64,000 nt of DNA, taken from Ustulina deusta (taxonomy: Eukaryota; Ascomycota; Sordariomycetes; Xylariales; Xylariaceae). The notes below the pieces were generated by a model. It was not told the DNA's origin. It ran no database searches and saw only the letters and a program-made list of their open reading frames with translations. The translations under genes were made by a program, and so were the position numbers. Position 1 is the first letter of the stretch, and each line of letters begins with the position of its first letter. The stretch is from NCBI GenBank assembly GCA_023159155.1, contig JAJNNX010000048.1:372001-436000 (forward strand), given 5' to 3'. This document shows positions 35,886 through 45,985 of this stretch, one piece after another.

Positions 35886-37446
35886 TTTGACTGGTGTTGT
35901 TTGTTTGATGCTTCGAAGCTGAGAGAAAGATGTAGGTCGGCCGGCGACGAGCAAGGACAAATATGTTTACAGCGAAGAGAAGGTTTGGTCAAAAGGAAGA
36001 GACAGGGGATGTTTAAGAAGAACGGATGAATGGTTGAGATGGGTGATTTCAACCTTGGCATCACACGGGATACAGGCCCTTTTGTACGATCATGCGAGCA
36101 TCTACAGGATTTCTACGATTTGATAATGTGACTGATCAATCAAGGACTGAACGCTTGTCCATTCGCCAACAACAGGGGCTATGGTACTAGGCGCTCCGCC
36201 ATACTGATCCTCGACATTGATGAGCGCCCCTGAGACGGATCCGAACAGCGTCCGAGAGGTTCGCGAATAGTTTAGCTGGAGATGTCATCGAGATAGCCTA
36301 AAACGGCAACGATTGGGAAGCTTGACGTGAACACACATGGTACCAGTACCGCGAGTGTCACAAGCTCCACTGAATAAACATACAAAACGCTGATAATATG
36401 CGGCCGTCTGATTGGAGGCGCGTTGACGGTGTTTACCGAAGGAACGAAACGAGGGCAGATCCCTTGGGTTTCATGGTGAAGAGCCGCGTCGGGAGGGGCG
36501 GGAACGGGGGTCTGAGACGCCAACTGTAACGGCATGCTCGTCCCCCCGCTGGCCCAGACAGCCATTTGCGCGCAAAGACAAACGAATCTTGGCGATCGTC
36601 TCTGACACCCGAGATTCAGGAGGGCGCAAGGGCTGCCCTCGCTCTCCTCGTTTTCCGGCTTGGGGGAGATCCGGCGTTACAGATGCTTGGCAGCGTCATT
36701 CCGCCCTTCTCTCGATCGTGACCATGGGGCGCCCCGGAGTGTCTGTTTATGGGGTTGAAACATGCGACGAACAATACGGTCGAGTTGAGACCGCCACCTT
36801 GCAAGAGAATGGATGACATCTAAGATGGTGCAACAGGAACGAGAAGACGGAGAAGGCGAGTGGTCGATCAGTGCAATATTTAGAAACTGCATTGTGGCAT
36901 ATTCTGTTAACTGATACGCCAGAGACGTCATTTCGCGCGGTGAGGTCTTTTGTAGATACCTCCTGGTCTTATAGTAGTAGCCCTAGAAAATTCCAAAGAC
37001 ACGCCCGCTGGTGGCTTCTTTGTGCAGATATTTATTTTATTGTATTTTTGGGTTTTAATGCCTATTTTAAAAACCCCTTGTTGGACATCGTCACTGTCCG
37101 AGCACTCTGAAAACAGGCTTTGGTACCTAGTATTTTATTAGTCAGACTGCTGCCGCCTAGCACACCTCAAGGTTGTCGGGACCCCCCCATTGACCCCACA
37201 ACCTTGCTACTAAGTACATTCCTTCGCGCGGCTTGACCTTTTTGACTAGGTACCTATCCACGAGACTACCACCTGGATCAGAAGACTTGAAACAGCGGCG
37301 GTCCACCTACTTAGCAGTCAAGTTCTCTCATTCTAGCATCCATGAAATCGGATTAAGTCAGGGAGCGACATTGATTTTCTATTGTCCATAGCAGGAAGCT
37401 TTGTTTCTCTTAGTTCTTTTCCTTTTCAACCTGACCTCCCTTCCAA
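35886..37446. other. Intergenic region
   Basis: Holds the upstream region of the small secreted protein gene and, from about 37300, the leader of the Rieske-diiron gene. Open frames at 36272 (minus), 36589 and 36871 have no recognisable features. Confidence 0.55.
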
Positions 37447-38787
37447 ATGTCAACAATCGCCATTGGCTTTGCTCAAGATCTCACAAATTCGCGGTATGCA
37501 CTTCGGCTGTCAAATGGCAAGCGGCTCGTACTGTTTCGCTTGCCTCGAATCGTCCAATCAGATACCCCGACTGCCCTCGGTTGCCATGATTGGATCTACT
37601 ACGCCATGGAGGCTGAGTGTCCCCATGCCCGTGGGCCAATGGCTGATGCTCATATAGACATTGAGGATTCGTCCTACGTCGCATCATGCCCCTGGCATGC
37701 CTACGACTTCAACCTTGATACCGGTGAGTCTAGCTATGGCGTTAAAGCCTGCACCTATCCCGTGCGGCTGCAGGATGGTCGAGTGCTGTTGCAGCTTGCA
37801 GAGGCACAAGGTGTGCGACTGTCTGCCATCCAGGCTATCAGTGAGAAGGTCAAGTTCAAACATGGTCCGAGGAAAAAGCCCGCCAGTTTGCCCACGTATC
37901 TCGGTGATGAGGCTACACTGTGTGATTGGTGTGTCCATGTCCTGAATACTTCCGACCCTGAGCACAAGATCGAACTTACCACCCACCTCTTCTCATTATT
38001 CGCTACGCGGGAACAGTCCTCGACCCCCATGGAGCTTGGTGCTGGCATTGTAGCAGCCCCTGATGAGCCTCCAAGGGAGAATCTTAGAGAAGTGAAACCT
38101 AGCCAGATGCCAAAGGCTGGAAAAGGAGGAAGCCTGAAGAGTAGGATTACTATCCTGCACGCTCTTGCCAATATCGAGCAATGGGCTATCGACCTTGCTC
38201 TCGATATATGCGTGAGGTTCGCCAAGTTTCAAACTACTGCGACCGCTGACTCGGGTTCTCAAAATTTGCCTCGGACTTTTTACTACGACTGGCTCAAGGT
38301 AGCTAATGATGAGGCCAAGCACTTCTCACTCCTCCGCGCTCGGCTGGAGGAGCTAGGGAGCCACTTCGGGGCGCTACCGGTGCATCATGGTTTATGGGAG
38401 TCCGCTACCATGACGGCGCACGATCTCCGGGCGAGGATTAGTGTCATCGCACTCGTCCACGAGGCTCGCGGTCTAGATATCAATCCGCTGACGATTGAGA
38501 AGTTTCGCGTCGCGGGAGATACGGAGAGTGTCGACGTCATGACAATCATTCACAATGACGAGATCACACACGTGACGACAGGCCACCGATGGTTGACGTG
38601 GATTTGCCAGCTAGAAGGCACAGATCCGGTCCAGGTCTTCCGGACCAATGTGCAGAAGCATTTCAGGGGGGCTGTCAAGGGCCCTTTCAATACGGATGCA
38701 AGACAACAGGCGGGCATGGACAGGCGTTATTATGAGCATCTAACCGGACTGCCAGGCGGGAAAGGAGAAGTCATTGCGGGGGGGTAA
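37447..38787 (+). CDS. Rieske [2Fe-2S] plus ferritin-like diiron (DUF455-type) fusion protein
   Basis: A single exon of 446 residues. Residues 1-115 form a Rieske ferredoxin domain with both cluster-binding boxes: C58-P-H60 and C81-P-W-H84. After a linker, residues 150-440 form a ferritin-like helical domain of the DUF455 type. Its putative diiron ligands are E244 in LANIEQWAID, E289 and H292 in ANDEAKHFSLL, E339 in LVHEARGLD, and E372 and H375 in HNDEITHV. This gives the classic pair of E and ExxH motifs. The family is related to MiaE-like and other diiron oxygenases; substrate is unknown. Joining the Rieske domain to the diiron domain suggests that it feeds electrons to the diiron site, making a self-contained oxygenase. 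No signal peptide or membrane segment is seen, so it is probably cytosolic. It lies 0.6 kb before the AMMECR1 gene on the same strand, with no sign of co-regulation. Confidence 0.85.
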   Translation: MSTIAIGFAQDLTNSRYALRLSNGKRLVLFRLPRIVQSDTPTALGCHDWIYYAMEAECPHARGPMADAHIDIEDSSYVASCPWHAYDFNLDTGESSYGVKACTYPVRLQDGRVLLQLAEAQGVRLSAIQAISEKVKFKHGPRKKPASLPTYLGDEATLCDWCVHVLNTSDPEHKIELTTHLFSLFATREQSSTPMELGAGIVAAPDEPPRENLREVKPSQMPKAGKGGSLKSRITILHALANIEQWAIDLALDICVRFAKFQTTATADSGSQNLPRTFYYDWLKVANDEAKHFSLLRARLEELGSHFGALPVHHGLWESATMTAHDLRARISVIALVHEARGLDINPLTIEKFRVAGDTESVDVMTIIHNDEITHVTTGHRWLTWICQLEGTDPVQVFRTNVQKHFRGAVKGPFNTDARQQAGMDRRYYEHLTGLPGGKGEVIAGG

Positions 38788-39384
38788 CGAGGGGAATTAT
38801 GGCCTTGCGAAGGGAAACTTGACATCTACATGAAATCCTTATGCAACTAACCGCCTGGGATTCTTTCCATCTGGTTACAGTAAGAAAGCCCAATAGCTTC
38901 CTCTCGCCCAAGTCAAGGATATTGTAGAGAACTACTCGGGTGCTTTCGTGCACTGAGACAGGTGTAAGTACCTAAGTACCTTGTGCCGGTACCATCCTCC
39001 TGGGGCTCAGGGCTCAGCCCGATAGCGGGGCAAGTGAGGCTAAGCACGCTAATGCCGGCTGCTGTACCCCCGCAGGTAGACGGCTATCATAGGTCATTCA
39101 TTGCGGGCGTTCTCGCGAAAGAGCGGGGTTGACGATCTGCCCCAACTCGTCCTACGCATACCTCGATGACTAGCCTGGCTTCCCCGTATTCTGTCATGGA
39201 TACAATCATCTGTCTTCTTTTCACCCTTTCCTAAGTGATTGCTGGCTTTCTCTTTACATGCTCTTCGGTCTTCCCGCTTTTCCTTCAAGGTTTCACCAAC
39301 TCCCCATTTTCATCCTCGTCTCTGCTGACTCTCCCCTCGCCCTTCTCCCTACGTTCCCCCTCGTCAGCAGGCAACCGGGGCAAC
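38788..39384. other. Intergenic region and AMMECR1 leader
   Basis: No gene. The part from 39235 to 39384 is in frame with the AMMECR1 CDS but is pyrimidine-rich, with leader-like composition. Confidence 0.6.
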
Positions 39385-40179
39385 ATGGCGACTGTCTCGC
39401 ATTGCCTCTACTGTTTCGAGACTCTGGCTGCTCACCTCGGACACCGCAAGTCAATGACCCTTCAAGAGGTGGACGAGGCATGGCAGAGTTACTGCAAAGA
39501 TGCCGATATCATGGCCAAGAAACAGTCTCCGGCACTCCGCCGTGTTGCCGACAGCTCCGCTTCAGCGAGTAGCCTATCTACGCCGTCTTCGGGCTCGACG
39601 CTCTCGCTGGACAACGATACTCCCGCGACATCGACTGCTTCCTTGCCCACGGAGCGCGCTCCCATCACCGAGTCTCCACTCTTCATAACCTGGAATACCG
39701 TCTCCTCGGGTTCGGGACACACGTCGCTCCGAGGATGTATCGGGACGTTCGAGGCACAGGAGCTGGAAGAGGGGATCTCCTCCTATGCCATCACCTCCGC
39801 AATCCACGACACGCGGTTCGAACCCATTTCAAAGCGAGAGCTGCCCTCGCTCGAGGTCGCCGTCACGCTTCTAACCGACTTCGAGGATTGTGACGACGCC
39901 ATGGATTGGGAGCTAGGAACCCACGGTATACGGATTAGCTTCATTGAACGTGGCAGGCGATATGGCGCTACGTACCTTCCAGACGTGGCACCGGAACAGG
40001 GTTGGACTAAGGAAGAGACATTGGTGAGCCTTATGCGGAAGGCCGGCTGGGTTGGCCGAAGAGACACGTGGCAAAATATTGACCTCAAGGTCGTCCGGTA
40101 CCAAGGCAAAAAGGAATCATTGCGATATTCTGAATACAAGCACTGGCATGACTGGGTCGAAGCAAATACTGGCGCATGA
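39385..40179 (+). CDS. AMMECR1-domain protein
   Basis: A single exon of 264 residues. The AMMECR1 fold runs from about residue 3 to 255 and is split by a Ser/Thr-rich insertion at 45-95, as in fungal members. The signature LRGCIGTF is at 115-122. It is followed by SYAITSAIHDTRFEPISKREL and YGATYLPDVAPEQGWTKEE, both typical of the family. The protein is conserved from archaea to humans, where AMMECR1 is linked to a contiguous-gene syndrome. Its biochemical role is unknown, though a nucleic-acid-related role has been proposed. The start at 39385 was chosen for its CAACATGG context and alignment with the domain start (MATVSHCLYCFETL); an upstream in-frame extension is leader-like. Confidence 0.9.
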   Translation: MATVSHCLYCFETLAAHLGHRKSMTLQEVDEAWQSYCKDADIMAKKQSPALRRVADSSASASSLSTPSSGSTLSLDNDTPATSTASLPTERAPITESPLFITWNTVSSGSGHTSLRGCIGTFEAQELEEGISSYAITSAIHDTRFEPISKRELPSLEVAVTLLTDFEDCDDAMDWELGTHGIRISFIERGRRYGATYLPDVAPEQGWTKEETLVSLMRKAGWVGRRDTWQNIDLKVVRYQGKKESLRYSEYKHWHDWVEANTGA

Positions 40180-40979
40180 TAGACACGATTACGCGCACCA
40201 GAAGTGTCACTTGAAGCGGCTCTAGCCGAGGCGTTCGTGAAGGGAGTCGGTTCTTTTTTCAAGACAAGGCAGTCAAGGCGTTCTTGGCGAATAGGTTTGA
40301 TACAGAGACGGAGCAACGGTTCTTGAACTCATTTGATACAGGTAGATGGCTTTTCTACTCTCACCTCTTAGCTTGATCTCATGCACCAATACAAGAAGAC
40401 CAAATTGCAGAAAGGCCTTTCCTTGATCGAGAAAGGGATAGAGAGGGATGGAGGGGGGAATCATCATTCCCTTAATCTATTACTATCGAAGGCCTTGGCG
40501 CAGTCGATGTTTCTTCTCCCTGGCAACATGGTACACTAGAGTAGTCTAGTCGCCCTTGACGACTGGGAATAATTGTTGGATCGGCGTCCTAGTGCCTATA
40601 TATATTTCCTAGTACGGGTAGGGTAAAACATAAGAATGAACTCGGATAGCTGACCTCGCGATGCTCACTGGAATGGGCACCACGTCACTTAAACCTCCAT
40701 CAAGCCGCTCCAGATCGAATGTCTCAGAACAAATAGCATCACTACCTCTCCTTCATTCCACCACGCTTCGTCCCTGTTGATCGGCCACCGAGTTTCCATT
40801 CCGCGTATCTACCCACTTCACGATGTCAATGTCTTCACGCGGTCATTATCTCACGTCCTTTCCTTACTTTCCATAACGCCCTTCCTGTTTTCTTTTATCT
40901 CTTTCTGGCCTCGCAATCGATGAATTGCCCTATTCACATTTGTCCTCACTTCGCTCGATGTTCCCGGAGACGACTCAAC
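40180..40979. other. Intergenic region
   Basis: Contains the AMMECR1 3' region and the C/T-rich leader of the aspartic protease (about 40730-40980). No gene is supported. Confidence 0.6.
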
Positions 40980-43900
40980 ATGTCGTCGCTTCTCGCACCG
41001 CTTTCGAGCTCGGCAATAGTGCGCGTTGCTTCAGTGTTGGGAGTAATATTCTCCGTCCTCGCCGGTGAGGCCGTGGCGCTTCAGACTAGCAATGGCTCGC
41101 GAGTCCCCGAGACGGCCGACGTAGACGTTGCCTCGTTGAATAAACATGCTGGAGGCCAGATTCTTGCCATGCCGCTCAAGCGCATCGATCACAGAGGCGT
41201 CGCGACGCCGAGTATAGGGAGGAGATTTTTCAAGGCGGACGTCCTAGGGGTATTTGGGGCCGCATATATGGCTGAGTGTATGCCTCTTTCATCTTTTTTT
41301 CTCCCCTTCACTCTGGCTCTGTTTATCTCATCCATTGCTTCATCCCTCGGGGAAATTTGCGATAATTCTCTCAGGCTCTTTATCCTGTATAAAATAAAAT
41401 AGAGGAGACGAAATAAGAAGTGGCAAGAGAGTCGCCACTCAGAATGAAGAGCAGCACAGCATATACGATGGCAACTGACCAGGTGAACAGTGACGATCGG
41501 CACAAGCAAGGACGGGAAAAAGCAGGTTATCGACGTGCTGATAGACACGGGCTCGTTTGAACTGTGGGTCAACCCGGTTTGCTCGGCGTCAAACGTGCCT
41601 GAGTTCTGCGAAGCTTTTGGCCACTATGACCCTGCGCTGTCGTCTACTAGCCAGAAGATTAGCGGTCAATTTGGAATCAAGTATGGGTCTGGCCAGGTCG
41701 CGGGCGATTATTATAAGGATGATATTTACATTTCTGGTAAGTCGAAACAACGAAACGTCTCTGACATCTAGTGCGAAGATGGTGGTGGCAGAAACTGTGG
41801 ACTTCCCTTGGGGTTTCCAAAAAGAGAGAGAGAGAAGAAGAAGAAGAAGAAGAAGAAGAAGAAGAAGAAGAAGAAGAAGAAGAAGAAGAAGAAGAAGAAG
41901 AAGAAGAAGAAGAAGAAGAAGAAGAAGAAGAAGAAGAAGAAGAAGAAGAAGAAGAAGAAGAAGACAGTATGGATCTAAGACTTCCGGAGTTGTGACTAAT
42001 GGAACTTTGTGATAATAGGCGCGAAGGTCGAAGGTCAACAATTCGGCGTGGCGAACTCGTCTGAGCTCGTTTGGTTCGGAATCTTGGGGCTTGCCCATGG
42101 TCAGGGGAATGGGTTCATTAAATACCCTCTCCTGATTGATTCTGTAGCTGCTCGGGGCCTCGCGAATTCAAAGCTGTTTAGCATAGACCTTGGTAAACAA
42201 TCTAGTCCGGGAGGTGAGTGAGCATTCAATATTGCACCGGGCCAGCCGTGAGGTTCTGGAACTATGATATCTTGATTTATACAATGCTAACTTACCGTCA
42301 GGTGCCATCACGGGCGAGTTGGTGTTTGGAGGTGTTGATACGAACAAATACGCCGGTCTGCTAAAGAAGGTCCCTACAGACCTATACGATCCGTAAGTCT
42401 GTTGCTCTGCTCCCGTAGTGTTTTCGGACATGGATGGTTGTCCTCTGACAAGAACAGACACTACAAGATAACACTCAACTCGCTCGCACATCGCCCCCCT
42501 GGATCCGGGGTATCAACGCCCTTCATAGACTCCAACCTCCCCGTATCCGTGATTGTCGACTCCGGTACAACGCTCTCTCTGCTCCCCGAACCCATCGTCA
42601 AAAAGCTCGCGGCGCAGTTCCCAGGCGCAGAGCCCGATGGCGCCGGCGGATACCGCGTTGACTGCGCGTATCAAAGTCTGGGTGGCAGTGTGGATTTCAG
42701 TTTCCTCTCCGAAAACGAGACTGTCACGATCAATGTCGGATATCGCGATTTCATCTGGAACAGCGGCGGTGACTGTTTCCTCGGCGTCTGGTCCAGCAAT
42801 GATCTTGGAGTTTGGATTTTGGGAGATACATTTCTGAGGGGTGCTTACAGTTAGTTTTATTCCTCTCTTTCTGCGCCTTCATATCCCGTGTTGTTCTGCG
42901 TCGCTGTATTCCGAGCTGTCGGTCAGACTACCATGCATCATCCCTTTCTTCTTTCCTCTCGTGATGATTCTCTCGAAACTAACTGTGGTGGTTCTGCACA
43001 GTCGCGTTTGATCAGACGAATAACGCACTTTTCATGTCTAATTATGTATCTTGTGGCGATGGGCAGTCAAATCTTGTCACCGTGCCGGCCGGCCCAGACG
43101 CTGCGGCCAAGATCCCGGGGGCATGTTCTGTAGTTGCCGCCTCGCCTCCGGCCTCCTCGAGCACATCGGTATCTGTTGCAAAATCCCCAGGCGGGACAGT
43201 ATCGAGCGCCGTCATTCCAACCAGCGCATCTACTCGTGGTCCAACCTTGAATCCCGTGGAACCTCCCCATGTCACACCTCCCATCACCTCCGCTCCGTCT
43301 AATTCGGTGCCCACTCAAAGCCCTTCTCCCGGAGATCCGAAGCCAAATGGTGTAGGATCACTCGCTGATACAGACCCCGAAGCCTCCCCGGCATTAAAAG
43401 AACCAGATGGGTTGGGCGTTCTGATGACGACAATCACGAATACCATCACCCGTGCCGTCGTATACACGGTGGTAGGAGCATGTCCAGATTCCGTGGTGAA
43501 CTGCCCATTCCGGAACCAAGTCGCGACGCGCTTCGAGACACTCACCACGACATTCTGCCCAGGACACGGCGATTCAATATCGATACCACATATTACCACG
43601 GCCGCTGTAGGTGGCGCCGGGGAGATAATATTCGTCACGGGAGCGAGGGCACCGGCTAGCACACATGTACTGGAGATAGGAGCCACGGGATCCAACGGAG
43701 AACAAATAGAAGAAGAAGAGGAGGAGGGCGAGCAAGTGATAATAACAACAGTCTACCCCACAACAGCAACCTACAAGATCATGTCCTGCGCCCCAGGAGA
43801 CGACGCCTGCGCAACCGGCATGACGGTCACACGCGTCACCACTCTCGCAAAGACGGTCGTCGTGCACCCCGTCGCCACGCCGTCTCTGTCGGACGTCGCG

Positions 43901-44086
43901 CCCGAGGGCGAATTCGCGCCGGGCAAGAATCAGAATATCAATAAGAATGCTAGTGCCACATGGAACGGCACCCAAGGCGGCCCCGTCGTCATCTCCGCCG
44001 CGGCGCCCGTCGACGACGCCAAGATCGATACGCGGTACCTCGGGGCCGGGTTCATGTTCGTCTGGGGCATCATGATGTTGCTATAA
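40980..44086 (+). CDS. GPI-anchored aspartic protease (yapsin/candidapepsin-like)
   Basis: Exons are 40980..41277, 41491..41736, 42019..42213, 42302..42392, 42458..42849 and 43002..44086, giving 768 residues. A signal peptide (1-33) is followed by a propeptide with basic pairs (KR at 67-68, RR at 81-82). The pepsin-like A1 domain spans about 98-425, with catalytic D118 in [11 protein letters not shown] and D311 in [13 protein letters not shown], flap region GIKYGSGQV and [12 protein letters not shown] near the end. From 425 the chain is Ser/Thr/Pro-rich stalk, and the last 16 residues ([16 protein letters not shown]) are a GPI-anchor signal. Such proteases sit at the plasma membrane or wall and process surface proteins. 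Starting at 40980 puts the signal peptide at the N-terminus; an in-frame ATG at 40920 would bury it. Intron 2 contains a long GAA repeat. Every junction keeps frame. Confidence 0.88.
41834..41964 (+). repeat. Pure GAA trinucleotide tract inside a protease intron
   Basis: About 43 uninterrupted GAA units, preceded by a short GA run, occupy nearly half of the 282-nt second intron of the yapsin-like gene (41737..42018). Confidence 0.95.
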
Positions 44087-44096
44087 TCGTAGTACC

Positions 44097-44200
44097 ATCC
44101 ATCCATCCATCCACCCATCCACCCATCCATCCATCCATCCACCCATCCACCCATCCATCCATCCATCCACCCATCCACCCATCCATCCATCCATCCATCC
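44097..44200 (+). repeat. Higher-order ATCC tetranucleotide repeat
   Basis: Three identical 28-bp units, (ATCC)4-ACCC-ATCC-ACCC, at 44097-44124, 44125-44152 and 44153-44180, are followed by (ATCC)5. The array starts 10 bp after the protease stop codon and lies in its probable 3' UTR. Confidence 0.93.
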
Positions 44201-45151
44201 CATTTCATTGTCTCTACCTGCTCAAGGCCGGCCGGGGTTCGAGGTTGGGATGGGATGTTATCGGGGGGTGAGAAGCGGTGGAAGGAAGGTCGAGAGACGA
44301 AAAGAAAAAAAAACAAAATTCATGGTTGGTGTGAAATGTCGAGTAAAGACAACAGCACCAGCAACAATACCAAAGACAAAAAACGAGACAGTAAAAGAAA
44401 CGCGGGGATCGATATTGTTCACGACGAATGCTAAGCAAGGAGTGGTTGCCACGATCACGCAGGGGCTGTTGCATGAGACGGATTCATTGGAAGCTACTGC
44501 GCGGCACGACATTGGTCATCCGGGCATCGGGGCGGAATTGAGGGGATGTAAAGACTTACAATAGATATACCAGATAATATACGACGTAGATGAGGCACTT
44601 GACCTAGGTTGACAGATACAGGGCTTCGGCCGAGTTGACCATGGACTAAGCAACGAGATCATAATGATAGATTTTACACGCATCTAGTACCAATGATTGA
44701 TTCCATCGGCCGTCGAAACTCGTCCGGCGAATACATCTCGCGCATGTCTGGATGATGCAATGTTCTCACAGATCTAGTTGCTGCTGGGCCATGATAGCGG
44801 ACAACGAGGTCTCAGGGATTCGGATTCGATTATCTGAAGAAAGAAACGCGCTTCCTCCAGCATGAGAAATATAAAACAGGAAAAGAAGAAAGGAAAAAAA
44901 ATAAATAAAAAAAAGGTAAGGAATAAAGAACCATGGATAACTAACCCGGGCTACTCCCTCCCTTAACCCCCCGCCTGAACGCCGATGTCATTCCCCAGGA
45001 TATAATGTGCTGAAAGACCAACCAAGCAACAGGTAAATACAGCGAAAGAGAGAAAAAAAAAGCCCCGCTTCGATTGCCAGTCCCCGTGGAATCGGCAATA
45101 TCGTGTCTTCGTACAGCCCAGTCGGTGTGCCAGCCTACCTAACCTACCTAC
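44201..45151. other. Intergenic region between convergent genes
   Basis: Probable 3' UTRs of the protease and the Ras-like gene, with A-rich patches at 44300 and 44880-45060 and a CCTACCTA run at 45136-45160. No gene is supported. Confidence 0.55.
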
Positions 45152-45985
45152 CTACCAACACCTCAAACTCTTCCAAAAGCCATTACCACCCCTCCTCCCA
45201 AACGACCCATCGAACCTCGGGCCCCGGACACCAACGCCCCTCTTCTCGTCGGCGGGGCCGCCGTAGCGGTCGTCGCCCAGCGGCGTGAGCGGCTTGGTGA
45301 CGCCGCGCCGATCCATCTCGGGGGGGTTGATGATGACGCCCATCTCGGCGAGCCGGCGCGACTCGACGACGCGACGCACGATGAGCGCAAAGGTCTCCTC
45401 GATGTTGACCTCGAGGCGGGCGCTCGTCTCCATGAAGCCGCAGCCGCGCCGGCGCGCCCACTCGAGGCCCAGGGCGGCCGAGACCTGGCGCGACTCCTGC
45501 AGGTCGCACTTGTTCCCGGCGACGATCTTGACGGGCGGGACGACGCGCCCGCCGCCGCCGCGGTCGTAGGCGCCGCCCCCGCTGACGCCCAGGCCGGCCC
45601 GGCGCGCGCGCGCGGCGTTATCGAGCCGCGTCTCGGCCTCCATGTCGATCAGCTCGTTGAAGTAGCCGAGGGCGTCGAGGCTGTCGGCCGAGGTGATGTC
45701 GTAGACGAGCAGGAAGGCGTCGGCGCCGAGGTTCGACGACGCCCACATGCCGCGGTACTCCTCCTGGCCGGCCGTGTCCGTCAGGCCGAGGTGGTATGTT
45801 GTCCCGTCGATGCGCCGCGTGATGCTGTAGCTGTCCTCGATGGTGGGGTCGTATTCCGACGTCCATTGCGAGCGCACGAGACGCAGCGTGATGGACGACT
45901 TGCCGCAGCCGCCGTCGCCGCAGATGGTGATGGAGATGGGCACGGGGGGCTGGCCATTGGCCGCTGCGGGGGGTTGGTTGTGCAT
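45152..45985 (-). CDS. Ras-like small GTPase with inserted loop and no CAAX box
   Basis: A single exon of 277 residues on the minus strand. All G boxes are present: P-loop GDGGCGKSS (23-31), effector loop YDPTIEDSY (45-53), DTAGQEEYRG (70-79), NKCD (158-161) and ETSA (G5). This places it in the Ras family, acting as a GTP-switched regulator at membranes. Two oddities stand out. A Gly- and Arg-rich insertion of about 30 residues (118-150) precedes the NKxD strand. The C-terminal region after the G domain is about 75 residues long and ends KSLRCW, so it lacks the four-residue CAAX box; splicing into downstream sequence does not create one that I can see. Very GC-rich coding sequence, unlike its flanks. 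The gene converges with the yapsin-like gene. Confidence 0.85.
   Translation of the reverse strand: MHNQPPAAANGQPPVPISITICGDGGCGKSSITLRLVRSQWTSEYDPTIEDSYSITRRIDGTTYHLGLTDTAGQEEYRGMWASSNLGADAFLLVYDITSADSLDALGYFNELIDMEAETRLDNAARARRAGLGVSGGGAYDRGGGGRVVPPVKIVAGNKCDLQESRQVSAALGLEWARRRGCGFMETSARLEVNIEETFALIVRRVVESRRLAEMGVIINPPEMDRRGVTKPLTPLGDDRYGGPADEKRGVGVRGPRFDGSFGRRGGNGFWKSLRCW

Noticed and set aside
39235..39384. N-terminal extension of the AMMECR1 protein
   Set aside because: In frame, but Ser/Pro/Phe-rich and pyrimidine-rich like a leader; the family domain begins at the ATG at 39385.
41771..41995. Open frame encoding a long poly-Glu protein
   Set aside because: It is the translation of the intronic GAA tract. 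It lies wholly inside intron 2 of the protease and has no independent support.
41589..42098. Minus-strand open frame with a poly-Leu stretch resembling a membrane helix
   Set aside because: It is the antisense of the same GAA repeat; the leucine run is an artefact of the repeat.
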